Source of the DNA: Prauserella muralis
GTDB taxonomy: Bacteria > Actinomycetota > Actinomycetes > Mycobacteriales > Pseudonocardiaceae
NCBI RefSeq assembly: GCF_003202285.1
Contig: NZ_CM009984.1
Location: forward strand, 60,029-124,028
DNA length: 64,000 nucleotides
Direction: 5' to 3'
Both the position numbers and the translations under genes were made by a program. The notes below the pieces were generated by a model. It worked only from the letters and a program-made list of their open reading frames with translations, was not told the DNA's origin and did no database searches. The number at the start of each line of letters is the position of its first letter. Within the stretch, counting starts at the first letter, position 1. Shown here piece by piece: positions 1-8,129 of this stretch.

Positions 1-204
1 CGGTGGCGCCGCCTCTACTGGGAACGAGTCGAGCGGATCCGCAGCGACACCGACCAGATCGCCGCCGCTGCCGATCACCTGCGGATCGCGCTGAACAAGT
101 GCGCCACCCCGGAGCAGCGCACCGACATCATCGCCACCGCAGTGGCTGACCTGATCGCTCCGGCCGAGGAACTTCTGACCCGCTACGAGAGGAAAGGCCG
201 ATGA
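1..204 (+). CDS. 3' end of an unknown protein (truncated by window edge)
   Basis: An open frame runs from base 1 to a TGA at 202-204 and encodes 67 residues rich in Arg, Ala and Asp, ending in LLTRYERKGR. The start lies outside the window. Its stop overlaps the next start codon (ATGA), so it is the upstream member of the same operon. The segment is predicted helical with amphipathic heptad-like spacing. No family is recognised. Confidence 0.6.
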   Translation, partial: RWRRLYWERVERIRSDTDQIAAAADHLRIALNKCATPEQRTDIIATAVADLIAPAEELLTRYERKGR

Positions 205-638
205 CCAGCAGCGTTGCGCCGGAAACGGGCGCCGAGGTCACCGCCGAGATTCCCGCCGTGACCGAGCACGCCGAGCAGCACTCGGCCGCTGCGGCCAAGC
301 CTGACAAGCCGGTGATCGGCGCGCAGTCGGCGCCGGTGACGCTGGCCGAGCACAGTCGGCAGTGGGCAGCGCAGGCGCGCCAGCAGTGGACACCGCCGGA
401 TCTGTGGGAGCACGGACGCCCGCCACTGAAGAGCACGTGGCTGTGGGCGCGCCATGGCCAGCATCTGCCCGAGGACGAGGCCGTGCGGAACGTCTCCCGC
501 GTCACGGCGGCGATCCGACTGCCGTTCCGGGCGCTGTGTTTGTACCTGGACTGGATTTTCGACCGCGATTCGCGCGTCGTGGCGGCCGTGGTCCTGGTGC
601 TCGTCGTGATCCAGGCCGTCTTCCACCCGTTCTTCTGA
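201..638 (+). CDS. Hypothetical protein with C-terminal membrane segment
   Basis: The protein is 145 aa and starts at an ATG overlapping the previous stop, 5 nt after a GGAAAGG ribosome-binding site. The first 60 residues are Ala/Pro/Glu-rich and probably disordered. The last 20 residues form one strongly hydrophobic helix after DRDSR, so the protein is probably tail-anchored. It sits between the partial gene and a larger membrane/coiled-coil protein, upstream of an FtsK-like ATPase, and may be a small membrane partner of that DNA-transfer or plasmid-maintenance operon. The function is not recognised. Confidence 0.65.
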   Translation: MTSSVAPETGAEVTAEIPAVTEHAEQHSAAAAKPDKPVIGAQSAPVTLAEHSRQWAAQARQQWTPPDLWEHGRPPLKSTWLWARHGQHLPEDEAVRNVSRVTAAIRLPFRALCLYLDWIFDRDSRVVAAVVLVLVVIQAVFHPFF

Positions 639-662
639 CCCGAAAGGGGAGGTGAGATCCCC

Positions 663-2144
663 GTGCTTCTTTTCTGCTTGCTGCTCGCGTACGTGATCGT
701 GCGCGTCAGCGAAGACGTCAGCGCCAGTGTGCGCGGCCACCAGCCGCCCCGGCACGAGTACCGGATGGCGAAGCTGAAGGCGCGGCAGGCCAACGGTGGC
801 CGGGTGCCGCAGTCGTCGTTCGGCCGCTACATGACCGGCCTGATCGACGATGCCTGGGACTCTGCACACCACAAGCGCCAGCTCATGGCCGAGCACCGCA
901 AGGAGAAGCAGGCTCGCAAGATCGCCGCCAAGCAACAGCGGCAGCAGCGGCGCTGGGAACGCCAGGATGCCAAGCGCGTCGCCAAGGCCGGGTTCAGCGC
1001 CGAGGTGCCGACGCCGGGGGAGGCCACCCCGGCCAGCGGGGCCGCGGCGGGCCAGCTCGGCCCCAAGCCGGGTGCCGCGGCACCGGCCGGGTTCTCTGCG
1101 CAGGTGCCCCAGCCGGGCCAAGGACCGGCGGGCAGCGGCATCACCGAGCCGCCGCATCCCGCCCCGACGCCGACGGCGGGTTCGGCCCCGGACACCGGCG
1201 ACAACTCTCGCAGTCCGCGCGACGCCGACGAGCTCGACCGCTTCGCCAGGAACAACCCCGAGGTCGACAGCTACGCCTCGGCGATCGCCGGCGCGGACGG
1301 GGAGTGGGACTCGGCGCTGTTCTACGACGCGGTGCGCGAGATGAAGAACGCCCGCGAGGCCCAGCACGCCCGTGAGGTGGCCGCCGGGCAGCCGATGGCG
1401 GGGGAGCCCGGGCAAGACCCGACCACCGGGTTTCAGATCCCGAGCGAGGCCACCAGCGCCTGCCCCTGCGGTACCGGCACGCAACGACCGGTGCCGGGAT
1501 CGCTGCACGCCGACGAGGGCGACGGCGCCGCGATGGTCGACACCGCATGCGACAACGCCGACTGCGGCATCTCCTCGGCGCACTACTGGACGCCCTCCGA
1601 CGAGGAATACCGCCGCCACTTCGGCCACGGCTTCGGCGACGACGTCGACGACGAGCCGGACCCCCACGCCGACGCCAAGGAGGACACCCACACATCACTC
1701 ACATCACTGCCGACCAACGTCATCCCGTTCAAGCGCAACCCCAACACGGTCACACGAATGGAGCTTCCCGTGACGAACCCCGAGATCACCGGCCTGGATT
1801 CTGCGATCGCCTACGCGCAGGGCATGGCCTCGCAGTGCACCCACGCCTACGACCAGATCAGCGCGATCCTGCCCGGCAGCGATGAGACCGCCGCCTCCTG
1901 TGAGCAGGCGCGCGCCGACCTGGAAGCCGGTGGAGTGAGCGGTCAGCCGCTCACCGACGTCGGCTCGGTGCAGGAGCAGATGACCGGCGCCATCACCGAG
2001 CTGCAGGCGGCGCTGGCCCAGCTGGAGGCCGCCGCGGCGGCCGCGAACAGCCTGGCCACCGAGCTGGAGAGCCACCGCGGTGTCCAGGAGGCCTACTCGG
2101 TCACCCCGAACGCTGGCGACAAGGCCTTCGTCACCGCCGAGTAG
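663..2144 (+). CDS. Hypothetical membrane-anchored, low-complexity and helical protein
   Basis: The protein is 493 aa from a GTG start preceded by GGGGAGG. Residues 1-15 form a short hydrophobic segment. Residues 70-110 are very basic and helical, including KQQRQQRR. Residues 115-190 are Pro/Ala/Gly-rich linker containing two near-identical GFSAxVPxPG units. A Cys pair region (CPCGTG) and an acidic stretch follow. Residues 365-493 are a predicted helical hairpin, Ala/Glu-rich and WXG-like in flavour but without the motif. An internal ATG at 1762 could start the helical part as a separate gene, but no good ribosome-binding site precedes it. The gene is located directly upstream of the FtsK-like ATPase, and its role is unknown. 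Confidence 0.65.
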   Translation: MLLFCLLLAYVIVRVSEDVSASVRGHQPPRHEYRMAKLKARQANGGRVPQSSFGRYMTGLIDDAWDSAHHKRQLMAEHRKEKQARKIAAKQQRQQRRWERQDAKRVAKAGFSAEVPTPGEATPASGAAAGQLGPKPGAAAPAGFSAQVPQPGQGPAGSGITEPPHPAPTPTAGSAPDTGDNSRSPRDADELDRFARNNPEVDSYASAIAGADGEWDSALFYDAVREMKNAREAQHAREVAAGQPMAGEPGQDPTTGFQIPSEATSACPCGTGTQRPVPGSLHADEGDGAAMVDTACDNADCGISSAHYWTPSDEEYRRHFGHGFGDDVDDEPDPHADAKEDTHTSLTSLPTNVIPFKRNPNTVTRMELPVTNPEITGLDSAIAYAQGMASQCTHAYDQISAILPGSDETAASCEQARADLEAGGVSGQPLTDVGSVQEQMTGAITELQAALAQLEAAAAAANSLATELESHRGVQEAYSVTPNAGDKAFVTAE

Positions 2145-2166
2145 CCGGCGCGGGTGTCGTTTCGGT

Positions 2167-2204
2167 CCCGCACACCCTTCGCCCCGTCGCTGGGGGTGTG
2201 CGGG
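2167..2204 (+). terminator. Strong hairpin between the membrane protein and the FtsK-like gene
   Basis: CCCGCACACCC at 2167-2177 pairs perfectly with GGGTGTGCGGG at 2194-2204 across a 16-nt loop. There is no T-run, so it could be a partial terminator, an attenuator or an mRNA-stability element before the next gene, whose RBS is at 2231. Confidence 0.5.
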
Positions 2205-2246
2205 CGCCGTGGCCGACACCGGCCAGACCAGGAGGGACTCAACGCC

Positions 2247-4448
2247 ATGCCGAAAACCGCATCTCGCCCCGCCGCGCGCGGGCAGGGCGGTCGCCCGGCG
2301 ACCGTGACGCCGGAGCTGCAGCAGCACATCGAGCGCACCGCGGCCAGCTTCGCCGAGGCCACCATGCAGGCGATGGCGGCGCTGCCCGAGGACGCCAGCG
2401 TCGACCAGACCGTCCGCGGCGCCGCAGACGACGCCACGAACGCTGCCCAGCCCCGCAACCGTGCCCAGCGGCGCGCCGCGCAGCGCTCCGAACGCAAGCT
2501 GCTGGCCGAGCTTGAGCGCCGCAACCGCAAGCAACTGATGCCGCACTACATCGCGGCCGGTCTGCTCGGCCTGGCGCAAGTGGTGCACTCGCTGGCGATT
2601 CAGGCACAGGCGGCCGGGGTCGCGGCAGTGGTGACCGGCCTGGCCTGCGCGACGGCGGGCGCGGTGGGCCACGTGTGGCTGCGGCGCCGCGAGCACGCTC
2701 TCGCCGAGTGGACCCTGTGGTCGGCACTGCTGACCACCGCGACCTCGCTGTGGATGGTGATCGCGGTGACCGCCGGGGTCACCTGGGGCAGCCTGGCGTT
2801 GGCGCTGGCCGGCGATTACGCCTTCGGCGCCCGCTGGTGGGCGGCCAACCGCCATCCCGAGGCTGTCGAACCCGCACCCGAGACCGAGCTGGCGCCGGTC
2901 GAGGTGGACGAGTCGATGCTGGCGCTCTACCCACGCCGCTGGGCCGAGTACCTCGGCGGCAGCGGCTGCGTGCTGGCCGGATCCCAGCTGGTCAGCGGAG
3001 AGCCGTTCGAGCACGGCATCGAATACGTGCTGCGGCTGCGCCCGGGCAAGCACGACCTGGACATGGTGCGCTCGAACATGTCCAAGATCGCCAGCGGGCT
3101 CGGGCACCCGGAGACCAAGCTGACCGTCGATCCCGTCGAGGAGAACCCGGCGCTGGCCCGGTTCCGCGTGGTCACCGCCTCGCCGGTCGCCGGGGACGTG
3201 TACTTCCACGGCCCGCAGTTCGTCGACGGCCGGATCGTGCTCGGCCCCTACATCGACGGGCTGGGCGACGCGGTGTGGCGGCTGTACACCGACAACAGCA
3301 TCTGGGGCGGGCTGATCGTCGGCGGCACCGGGTCGGGCAAGTCGCGGCTCATCGACGTCATCGCCTTGACCGCGCTGTACACCGCCTGCACCTACGTCAT
3401 CCACGTCGACGGCCAGGACGGCATGTCCTGCCCCCAACTGTGGGAGCACGCCCAGGAACGCTACGGCGCCGACGACGCCGAGTACGCGCTGCGTCGGCTG
3501 ATCGCCATGCAGCAGTACCGGCAACGCAACCGCCGCGGCGGCGGCCACGGGTTCAACCCGTCCCCGGACTATCCCGGCATCCTCGTCATCGTCGACGAGG
3601 CGCACGTCGTGGTCACCAAGGACAACGCCGACAAGTGGGCCAAGCTCGCCCGCGAGGCCCGCAAGGTCGGCATCGCGGTGATCATGGCCGACCAGGACGG
3701 ATCGCTGGAGACGTTCAAAAAGTCGGTGCTGCGCGGCAGCCTGCGCGCGGGCAACGCGGTCGGGCTGCGCACCGACGAGCGCAGCCAGGGCCAGATCCTG
3801 TCGCACGGCCAGTTCAACCTGCACGATCTGCCCGCCATCCCTGGCTACGGCCACACCCTCGGCGAAACCGCCCGGCACGCCCCGTTCAAGAACCGCTGGG
3901 TGCCCACCCGCGAGGACGCGGCCAAGGGCGCGTCCAAGGGCAAGTCCTTTCCGAAGGAGCTGCTGCTGGTCGAGGACTGGTACGAGCAGGCCACGAAGAT
4001 CGACCTGGACCACGGCACCCGCGCTGCCGGGGACCGGGCCCGCCGCGACTCCATCGCCACGCCGACAGCACCGGCCGCGGCCTCCGCAGCCGGGACGACC
4101 GCGGTGACCGGCCACGGCGGCGCCACGCCGCAGCCGACGCGGATGGTGCTGCCCACCGTGCCCAAGCCGCGCGGCACCGATGGTGCGGCCGCGCCGAACT
4201 CGGCGCCGGTGGCGCCGGTGGCGGCGGCATCGACTCCGTCGCCGGGCCCGGAGCTGTCCGACTCCGAGCAACGCGTGCTCGCAGCGGTCCGGGCTGGCTA
4301 CGCCCAGCCGGGCGCGATCGCCGAGCACGTCGGACTCACCCGCCAGCGGGTCGGTGCGCTGCTCGGCGCGCTGGCCGGCAAGGAGCTGGTCACCAAGACC
4401 GGTAGCGGACCAGCGGTGCGCTACGAGGCCACCACCACGGCGGCCTGA
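2247..4448 (+). CDS. FtsK/SpoIIIE (TraB-like) DNA translocase ATPase
   Basis: The protein is 733 aa. I chose ATG 2247 because GGAGGG lies 10 nt upstream; an in-frame ATG at 2154 lacks such a site. Residues 1-90 are basic and helical, and two to three membrane helices lie around residues 95-200. A central FtsK-type ATPase domain shows Walker A GGTGSGKS (359-366, Lys365) and Walker B ILVIVDEAH (Asp450-Glu451). After a Pro/Ala-rich linker, the last 70 residues resemble a winged helix (SEQRVLAAVRAG...LTRQRVGALLGAL). Membrane-anchored FtsK-like proteins of this shape move double-stranded DNA in actinomycete conjugation (TraB type) or act in chromosome segregation. Association with mobile DNA favours the first, but the exact role is inferred. 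Confidence 0.85.
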   Translation: MPKTASRPAARGQGGRPATVTPELQQHIERTAASFAEATMQAMAALPEDASVDQTVRGAADDATNAAQPRNRAQRRAAQRSERKLLAELERRNRKQLMPHYIAAGLLGLAQVVHSLAIQAQAAGVAAVVTGLACATAGAVGHVWLRRREHALAEWTLWSALLTTATSLWMVIAVTAGVTWGSLALALAGDYAFGARWWAANRHPEAVEPAPETELAPVEVDESMLALYPRRWAEYLGGSGCVLAGSQLVSGEPFEHGIEYVLRLRPGKHDLDMVRSNMSKIASGLGHPETKLTVDPVEENPALARFRVVTASPVAGDVYFHGPQFVDGRIVLGPYIDGLGDAVWRLYTDNSIWGGLIVGGTGSGKSRLIDVIALTALYTACTYVIHVDGQDGMSCPQLWEHAQERYGADDAEYALRRLIAMQQYRQRNRRGGGHGFNPSPDYPGILVIVDEAHVVVTKDNADKWAKLAREARKVGIAVIMADQDGSLETFKKSVLRGSLRAGNAVGLRTDERSQGQILSHGQFNLHDLPAIPGYGHTLGETARHAPFKNRWVPTREDAAKGASKGKSFPKELLLVEDWYEQATKIDLDHGTRAAGDRARRDSIATPTAPAAASAAGTTAVTGHGGATPQPTRMVLPTVPKPRGTDGAAAPNSAPVAPVAAASTPSPGPELSDSEQRVLAAVRAGYAQPGAIAEHVGLTRQRVGALLGALAGKELVTKTGSGPAVRYEATTTAA

Positions 4449-4472
4449 CCTGTCCGTCCGGGCGGCGTGGGA

Positions 4473-4489
4473 GACGCCCTGAGAAAGCA
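4473..4489 (+). repeat. Leader repeat, copy 1
   Basis: GACGCCCTGAGAAAGCA occurs here and again at 5034-5050. Both copies are followed by a C/A-rich stretch, a GGAAGGAA ribosome-binding site and CCGG(C) before a start codon (GTG 4539 here). Here the following frame gives no convincing protein, so this looks like a duplicated 5' leader whose gene was lost or replaced. Confidence 0.55.
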
Positions 4490-4636
4490 GCCCGCGCCGC
4501 CCGGCGGTCCCACACCAACCCGCAGGAAGGAAAAACCGGTGCACACACACCCGATCTGGAGCCCTACTGCCGCGCTGAGCGGCTGGCAAGGCACGCCGTC
4601 GGCGGCGGCGCGGTCATGGCGCGGTAGGCGCCGGGG

Positions 4637-4948
4637 TCACGCGATGCTGTTGTACACGTCCTCGGCCAGCTCGCGGATGCGCGAGGCGACCTCGTTCTCG
4701 GGCCACCCCTGCCCGCGCCGTCCCTCGGTGACCATCAGCAGCACGCGGCGTCGCAGCTCGGCGTCGGGCTCGTCCTTGGCCTTGCGCAGCCAGGTGGTCA
4801 AATCGCGGACCAGCGGCCGGAGCGCCTTGTTGCTGTTGGGCGGCCCGAGGACGTGCACCGCGGCCTGCGTGGCGACGAACCGGTTGATCACCTCCGGGCG
4901 CAGGCCACCCAGGCGCGCCGCGTGGGAAAAGGTCTCCGTGTCGCTCAC
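4637..4948 (-). CDS. Hypothetical small helical protein
   Basis: The protein is 103 aa, read leftward from GTG 4948 (start SDTETFSHAARLGGLRPEVINRF). The frame extends further upstream but loses protein-like composition. It is charged and helical, with Trp and Arg-rich motifs (LVRDLTTWLRKAKDEPDAELRRRVL). It is the only gene on this strand among a block of rightward genes and lies between two copies of a 17-nt leader repeat, so it may be an insertion into the operon. No family is recognised. Confidence 0.6.
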   Translation of the reverse strand: MSDTETFSHAARLGGLRPEVINRFVATQAAVHVLGPPNSNKALRPLVRDLTTWLRKAKDEPDAELRRRVLLMVTEGRRGQGWPENEVASRIRELAEDVYNSIA

Positions 4949-5033
4949 GCGCCCAGGATACCTGGCCGCACCGGCCGGGCCCGCCACCGAATCACCGCAC
5001 TGAGCTGCACAAACACCGGCGCCGGGGACGGCT

Positions 5034-5050
5034 GACGCCCTGAGAAAGCA
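5034..5050 (+). repeat. Leader repeat, copy 2
   Basis: An exact copy of the 17-nt element at 4473-4489. Here it lies 53 nt upstream of the ATG of the degenerate FtsK-like gene, with a GGAAGGAA ribosome-binding site in between, so it may be part of a promoter or 5' untranslated regulatory element. Confidence 0.55.
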
Positions 5051-5102
5051 CCGCCGCTCCCGGCCTGCGCACACACCCAACCCAACGACGGAAGGAACCG
5101 GC

Positions 5103-5969
5103 ATGCCCTCCACAGTCCTGCCCGCGGTACCGGCGCCGCTGCTGCGCGGGCCGCTGCACGCCGACGAGGACCACCCCGGCTGTGTGGCGCTGGGGCCCAC
5201 CCCGGACGGCGCGGGCCATGCCCGCTACCCGCTGGCCACCCCGCGCCGGATGCGGCACGGGGTGATCGTCGGCGACCCCGGCACCGGTGTCGGCAACCTG
5301 ACGACCGTGCTCGCGGTGACCGCGCGGGCCACGATGCCGCTGGTCACCGCCTACATCAACGGGTGCCCCCGGCTCACGAACCCAGCGCTGGCCCACCAGT
5401 CCACCGTGCTGCTCGACGGCGCCGAGGTCGCTGACGTCGCCAGGACCGCGCTCGCCGCCCTGCAGCGGGCCGTGGCCGCCCGCGCCGCGCTGCTGGCCGA
5501 CCTGCGGGCCAGCAGCTACCCGGCGGCGGGACTGCCCGCCCTGCTCGTGCTCATCGCAGGCGCCCACCACGTCTTCGACGGTCACGGCGAGCGCTGGGCC
5601 GCGGTGCTGCGCCAGGCCGGCACGCTGGGCATCGGGGTGGTGGCCACCGTGCCTGCGCTCACGCTGTCCTCGTTCGGGGGCAGCTCGACGCTGCGCAGCC
5701 TGCTCCTCGCCCAGCTCGTTGCCCTGCGCTCGAGTTGCCCCATCACCCACGACCTCGCCGCGGCCCCGGCCGAGACCCCGACCGGGGTGGGGCGGCTGAT
5801 CGTCGGCGGCGAACACGTCCAGTTCGTCTCGTTCCGGCTGTCCGCGGGTGGCACCCACGCGCTGGCCGAGCGCGGCCGCCGTCGGTGGCTGGTGGCCTAC
5901 CCGGACACCGGGCTGGACGGCCCGACCCGGGAGGCCTTCGGCCGCCTGGTGCACCGGGGGGCCGCGTGA
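5103..5969 (+). CDS. Degenerate FtsK-like protein (predicted inactive ATPase paralogue)
   Basis: The protein is 288 aa, with an ATG preceded by GGAAGGAA. Its fold order matches the ATPase domain of the FtsK-like protein encoded at 2247-4448. GDPGTGVGN (57-65) sits where Walker A belongs, but the essential Lys is Val63 and the following Ser/Thr is Gly64. LLVLIAGAHHVF sits at Walker B with Asp-Glu replaced by Ala152-Gly153. Later stretches (GTLGIGVVATVPALTLSSFGGS) line up with the sensor region KVGIAVIMADQDGSLETFKKS. It lacks the membrane part. It may be a non-catalytic subunit or regulator of the active translocase. Loss of catalysis is seen in the sequence; the partner role is inferred. Confidence 0.7.
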   Translation: MPSTVLPAVPAPLLRGPLHADEDHPGCVALGPTPDGAGHARYPLATPRRMRHGVIVGDPGTGVGNLTTVLAVTARATMPLVTAYINGCPRLTNPALAHQSTVLLDGAEVADVARTALAALQRAVAARAALLADLRASSYPAAGLPALLVLIAGAHHVFDGHGERWAAVLRQAGTLGIGVVATVPALTLSSFGGSSTLRSLLLAQLVALRSSCPITHDLAAAPAETPTGVGRLIVGGEHVQFVSFRLSAGGTHALAERGRRRWLVAYPDTGLDGPTREAFGRLVHRGAA

Positions 5970-6814
5970 GCGCGGCCGCTGCGACGCAGACGCGCACGGC
6001 GTCCCTCGACCGCGGCGGCTGCCCGGCACGTCGCCACGGCACCAGAAGCGCGCGCCTGCATTACCGGTGCGAGTGTCCAGACGCGATCGCGAAGTCGCGG
6101 CGCTACGAACGCCTCGAAGCGGCCGGGCGCGGGCATCTGGATCCCGACATCGACCACCGGGTCAACCGCCTGGGCAGTGTCCGCCGCGTGCGTGCGCTGT
6201 GCGCGCTCGGATTCCCCGTGGCCGAACTCGACGTCATGCTCCGCGAGCTGGGCGTCAAGAGCGGGGTGCATTTCCTCTACAGCCGGGGCCGTCGGCGCGT
6301 GTACCAGTCCACCGCCCGCGTCGTGGACGTCCTCTATCAGCAGTTGCGGCACACACGCCCGGCGGGCGTGCGCCGCCGCCACGCCCGCGAGCATTGGCAC
6401 ACGCCCGACGAGTGGGACTTGGTGGACATCGACGACCCCAACGCCGACCCCTGCACCGTGCTGCAGCGGGACAACGTGTTCAAGCCGCGGGTCTCGGCCG
6501 ATGCCTACACCGCCGACGGGCGGCTGGTGTTGTGCCGTACGCACCCGCGGCCGGTCCTGTGGGACGGCGACACCGCACGCGAGGCCCGTCAGGCGATCGC
6601 GGTCTGCGCCCAGTGTCCGATCATCCGCGATTGCCTGCGGACCGCGCTGCTCAACGGCGAGGAGCACGGCGTGTGGGGCGGGTTATCGGCGCCGCAACGC
6701 CAGCAGGTTCGCCAGCAGCTGCAGAACCAGCTGTCCGGGCGTGCGATGGCGGGCTCGGCAGAGCTGCGGCGCGTGCTGGACACCTTCGCGCCGCAGGAGG
6801 TGAGGCGCCCGTGA
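5966..6814 (+). CDS. WhiB-like iron-sulfur regulator with long N-terminal extension
   Basis: The protein is 282 aa from GTG 5966, overlapping the previous stop (GTGA). The C-terminal third has the WhiB hallmarks: four cysteines, Cys190, then Cys214-x2-Cys217-x5-Cys223, expected to bind a [4Fe-4S] cluster, followed by the G-V-W-G-G turn (HGVWGGLS) and a basic Arg/Gln-rich tail that binds DNA or sigma factor. WhiB proteins are usually 80-130 aa. The roughly 180-residue N-terminal part contains a helix-turn-helix-like stretch (VRALCALGFPVAELDVMLRELG) and is unusual. It probably regulates the element or the operon in response to redox state, as known for the family. Its targets are unknown. Confidence 0.8.
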   Translation: MSAAAATQTRTASLDRGGCPARRHGTRSARLHYRCECPDAIAKSRRYERLEAAGRGHLDPDIDHRVNRLGSVRRVRALCALGFPVAELDVMLRELGVKSGVHFLYSRGRRRVYQSTARVVDVLYQQLRHTRPAGVRRRHAREHWHTPDEWDLVDIDDPNADPCTVLQRDNVFKPRVSADAYTADGRLVLCRTHPRPVLWDGDTAREARQAIAVCAQCPIIRDCLRTALLNGEEHGVWGGLSAPQRQQVRQQLQNQLSGRAMAGSAELRRVLDTFAPQEVRRP

Positions 6815-7632
6815 TGGGCCGTACCCATGCCTTGACCGGGGCGTTAGCCGGGCTGCTGGTTGGTCGTCTGATCGGGCTCGACACGCAAGCGGCGCAGCAG
6901 CCCGGGCCGAGCTGGGCCGCGCTCGGCCCGTTCGCCGCGGTGACCGCCGGCTACGCCCTCCTGCCGGACCTCGATCACCCCTCGTCGTCGGGCACACGGC
7001 TGCTCGGCCCGCTCACCGGGTGGCTCTCCCGTGGGCTGCGGGCCGCCTCGCGCTGGGTCTACGAGCGCACCAAGGGCCCGGCCGACGAACCGGGCGGACA
7101 ACATCGGCACCTGACGCACACGCTGGTGTTCGCGGCCGCGCTGGGTGGGCTGTGCGCCGCCACGACCACCGCCTGGGGGCCGTGGGCCGTGGCCGCGTGG
7201 CTGACGTTGGGGCTGCTGCTGGCGGCGGATCGGCTGGGCCCGGCCGTGCTGCTCGCCTACGGCGTCGGTGCCGGGCTGTCGCTGCCGCTGACGTCACGCG
7301 GGCAGCCGGATGGGCAGGCGGTGCTCGCCATGCTGGATGCTTCCTCCGGCTGGCTCGGCCTGGCGGTCGCGCTGGGCTGCCTCGTGCACTGCCTCGGCGA
7401 TGCGCTCACCGAATCCGGCTGCCCGTTGCTGTGGCCGTTCCTGCCGATCCGGGGCGAAACCTGGTATGAGATCCGGCCCCCGCGCTGGTTGCGGTTTCGC
7501 ACCGGCCAGCGGTTCGAGCAGCTGGTGATGTTCCCGGCCGTCGCCCTCGGCTGCGTGGCCGCGATCCCCGGCCTCCTCCCGCAGCTGGGCGGGCTTGCCG
7601 CGCATCTGAGCGCAGGAGGTGCGCTGGGATGA
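6814..7632 (+). CDS. YdjM-like membrane-bound metal-dependent hydrolase (DUF457)
   Basis: The protein is 272 aa from ATG 6814, overlapping the previous stop and preceded by GCAGGAGG. The N-terminus MGRTHALTGALAG, the DLDHP motif near residue 51 (LLPDLDHPSSSGTRLLG) and the HRHLTHT motif near residue 92 are the metal-ligand signatures of the DUF457 family. Four or five membrane helices follow, with another His/Asp pair (VHCLGDALTESG). The physiological substrate of the family is unclear; E. coli YdjM is LexA-regulated. It is co-transcribed with the WhiB-like gene. Confidence 0.8.
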   Translation: MGRTHALTGALAGLLVGRLIGLDTQAAQQPGPSWAALGPFAAVTAGYALLPDLDHPSSSGTRLLGPLTGWLSRGLRAASRWVYERTKGPADEPGGQHRHLTHTLVFAAALGGLCAATTTAWGPWAVAAWLTLGLLLAADRLGPAVLLAYGVGAGLSLPLTSRGQPDGQAVLAMLDASSGWLGLAVALGCLVHCLGDALTESGCPLLWPFLPIRGETWYEIRPPRWLRFRTGQRFEQLVMFPAVALGCVAAIPGLLPQLGGLAAHLSAGGALG

Positions 7633-7892
7633 CTCACCAACTCGACACGCTCGCCTGGCCGCAGGTGAGCCAGATGAGCGTGGAGGAACGGCTGTGGCGC
7701 GCCGACGAGTGCCGCACCCTCGTCACCGCTCTCAGAGAGCAGGCCGGCGTGCTCCACGCTGGCGCGCCCGCGCAGGCGCCCCTGGCCATCCAGCAGCTCA
7801 ACGAGTTCGCCGAACGGCTGCTGCGCCGTGCGGCACGCCTGGACATCCCGACCCGACGCGGCGCGGCGACACCCCGCGGCCTGCCGTGCTGA
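7629..7892 (+). CDS. Hypothetical small helical protein
   Basis: The protein is 87 aa; its ATG overlaps the preceding stop (ATGA), so it is translationally coupled to the membrane hydrolase gene. It is helical with one central amphipathic region (VEERLWRADECRTLVTALREQAG), resembling helper proteins of about 80 aa often found in actinomycete operons. It ends 87 nt before the lasso precursor and may be the last gene of the upstream operon. No family is recognised. Confidence 0.65.
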   Translation: MTHQLDTLAWPQVSQMSVEERLWRADECRTLVTALREQAGVLHAGAPAQAPLAIQQLNEFAERLLRRAARLDIPTRRGAATPRGLPC

Positions 7893-7979
7893 CACCCCAG
7901 CTCAACCGGCCCACCCGGGGCCGGTGAGGAAGTCCTCGTCCGTCGTGGTCGAGGCAGTCCCAAGAGGAGGAGAACAGTG

Positions 7980-8120
7980 ATGCAGCAATCCCAGCGTGCC
8001 CAGGTGCCGCCGTACGAGCCGCCGCTGGTGACCGAGGTCGGCGACTTCGGCACGGTGACCGAGGGGCAGTACTCGAAGTCGATCTCCGATGACGGAGACG
8101 CCGGCGGGTACTGGGAGTGA
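7980..8120 (+). CDS. Lasso peptide precursor (A)
   Basis: A 46-aa peptide, too short for most gene callers, starts at ATG 7980 (or GTG 7977) after the strong site AAGAGGAGGAG. The leader (residues 1-28) contains Y12-E-P-P-L16, G21-D-F and T27, i.e. the YxxPxLxxxGxFxxxT signature bound by lasso RRE proteins. Thr27 is at position -2, as required for cleavage. The predicted core is GQYSKSISDDGDAGGYWE (29-46). Gly1 with Asp9 gives a 9-residue macrolactam ring. Asp10-Gly11 is a classic aspartimide-forming pair, and Tyr16/Trp17 are candidate plug residues. The adjacent cyclase, RRE, peptidase and methyltransferase genes support the call. The ring position is inferred. Confidence 0.9.
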   Translation: MQQSQRAQVPPYEPPLVTEVGDFGTVTEGQYSKSISDDGDAGGYWE

Positions 8121-8129
8121 CCCACGCTG

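Noticed and set aside
7893..7979. Possible promoter of the lasso operon
   Set aside because: No convincing -35/-10 pair could be identified by eye, so no feature was recorded.
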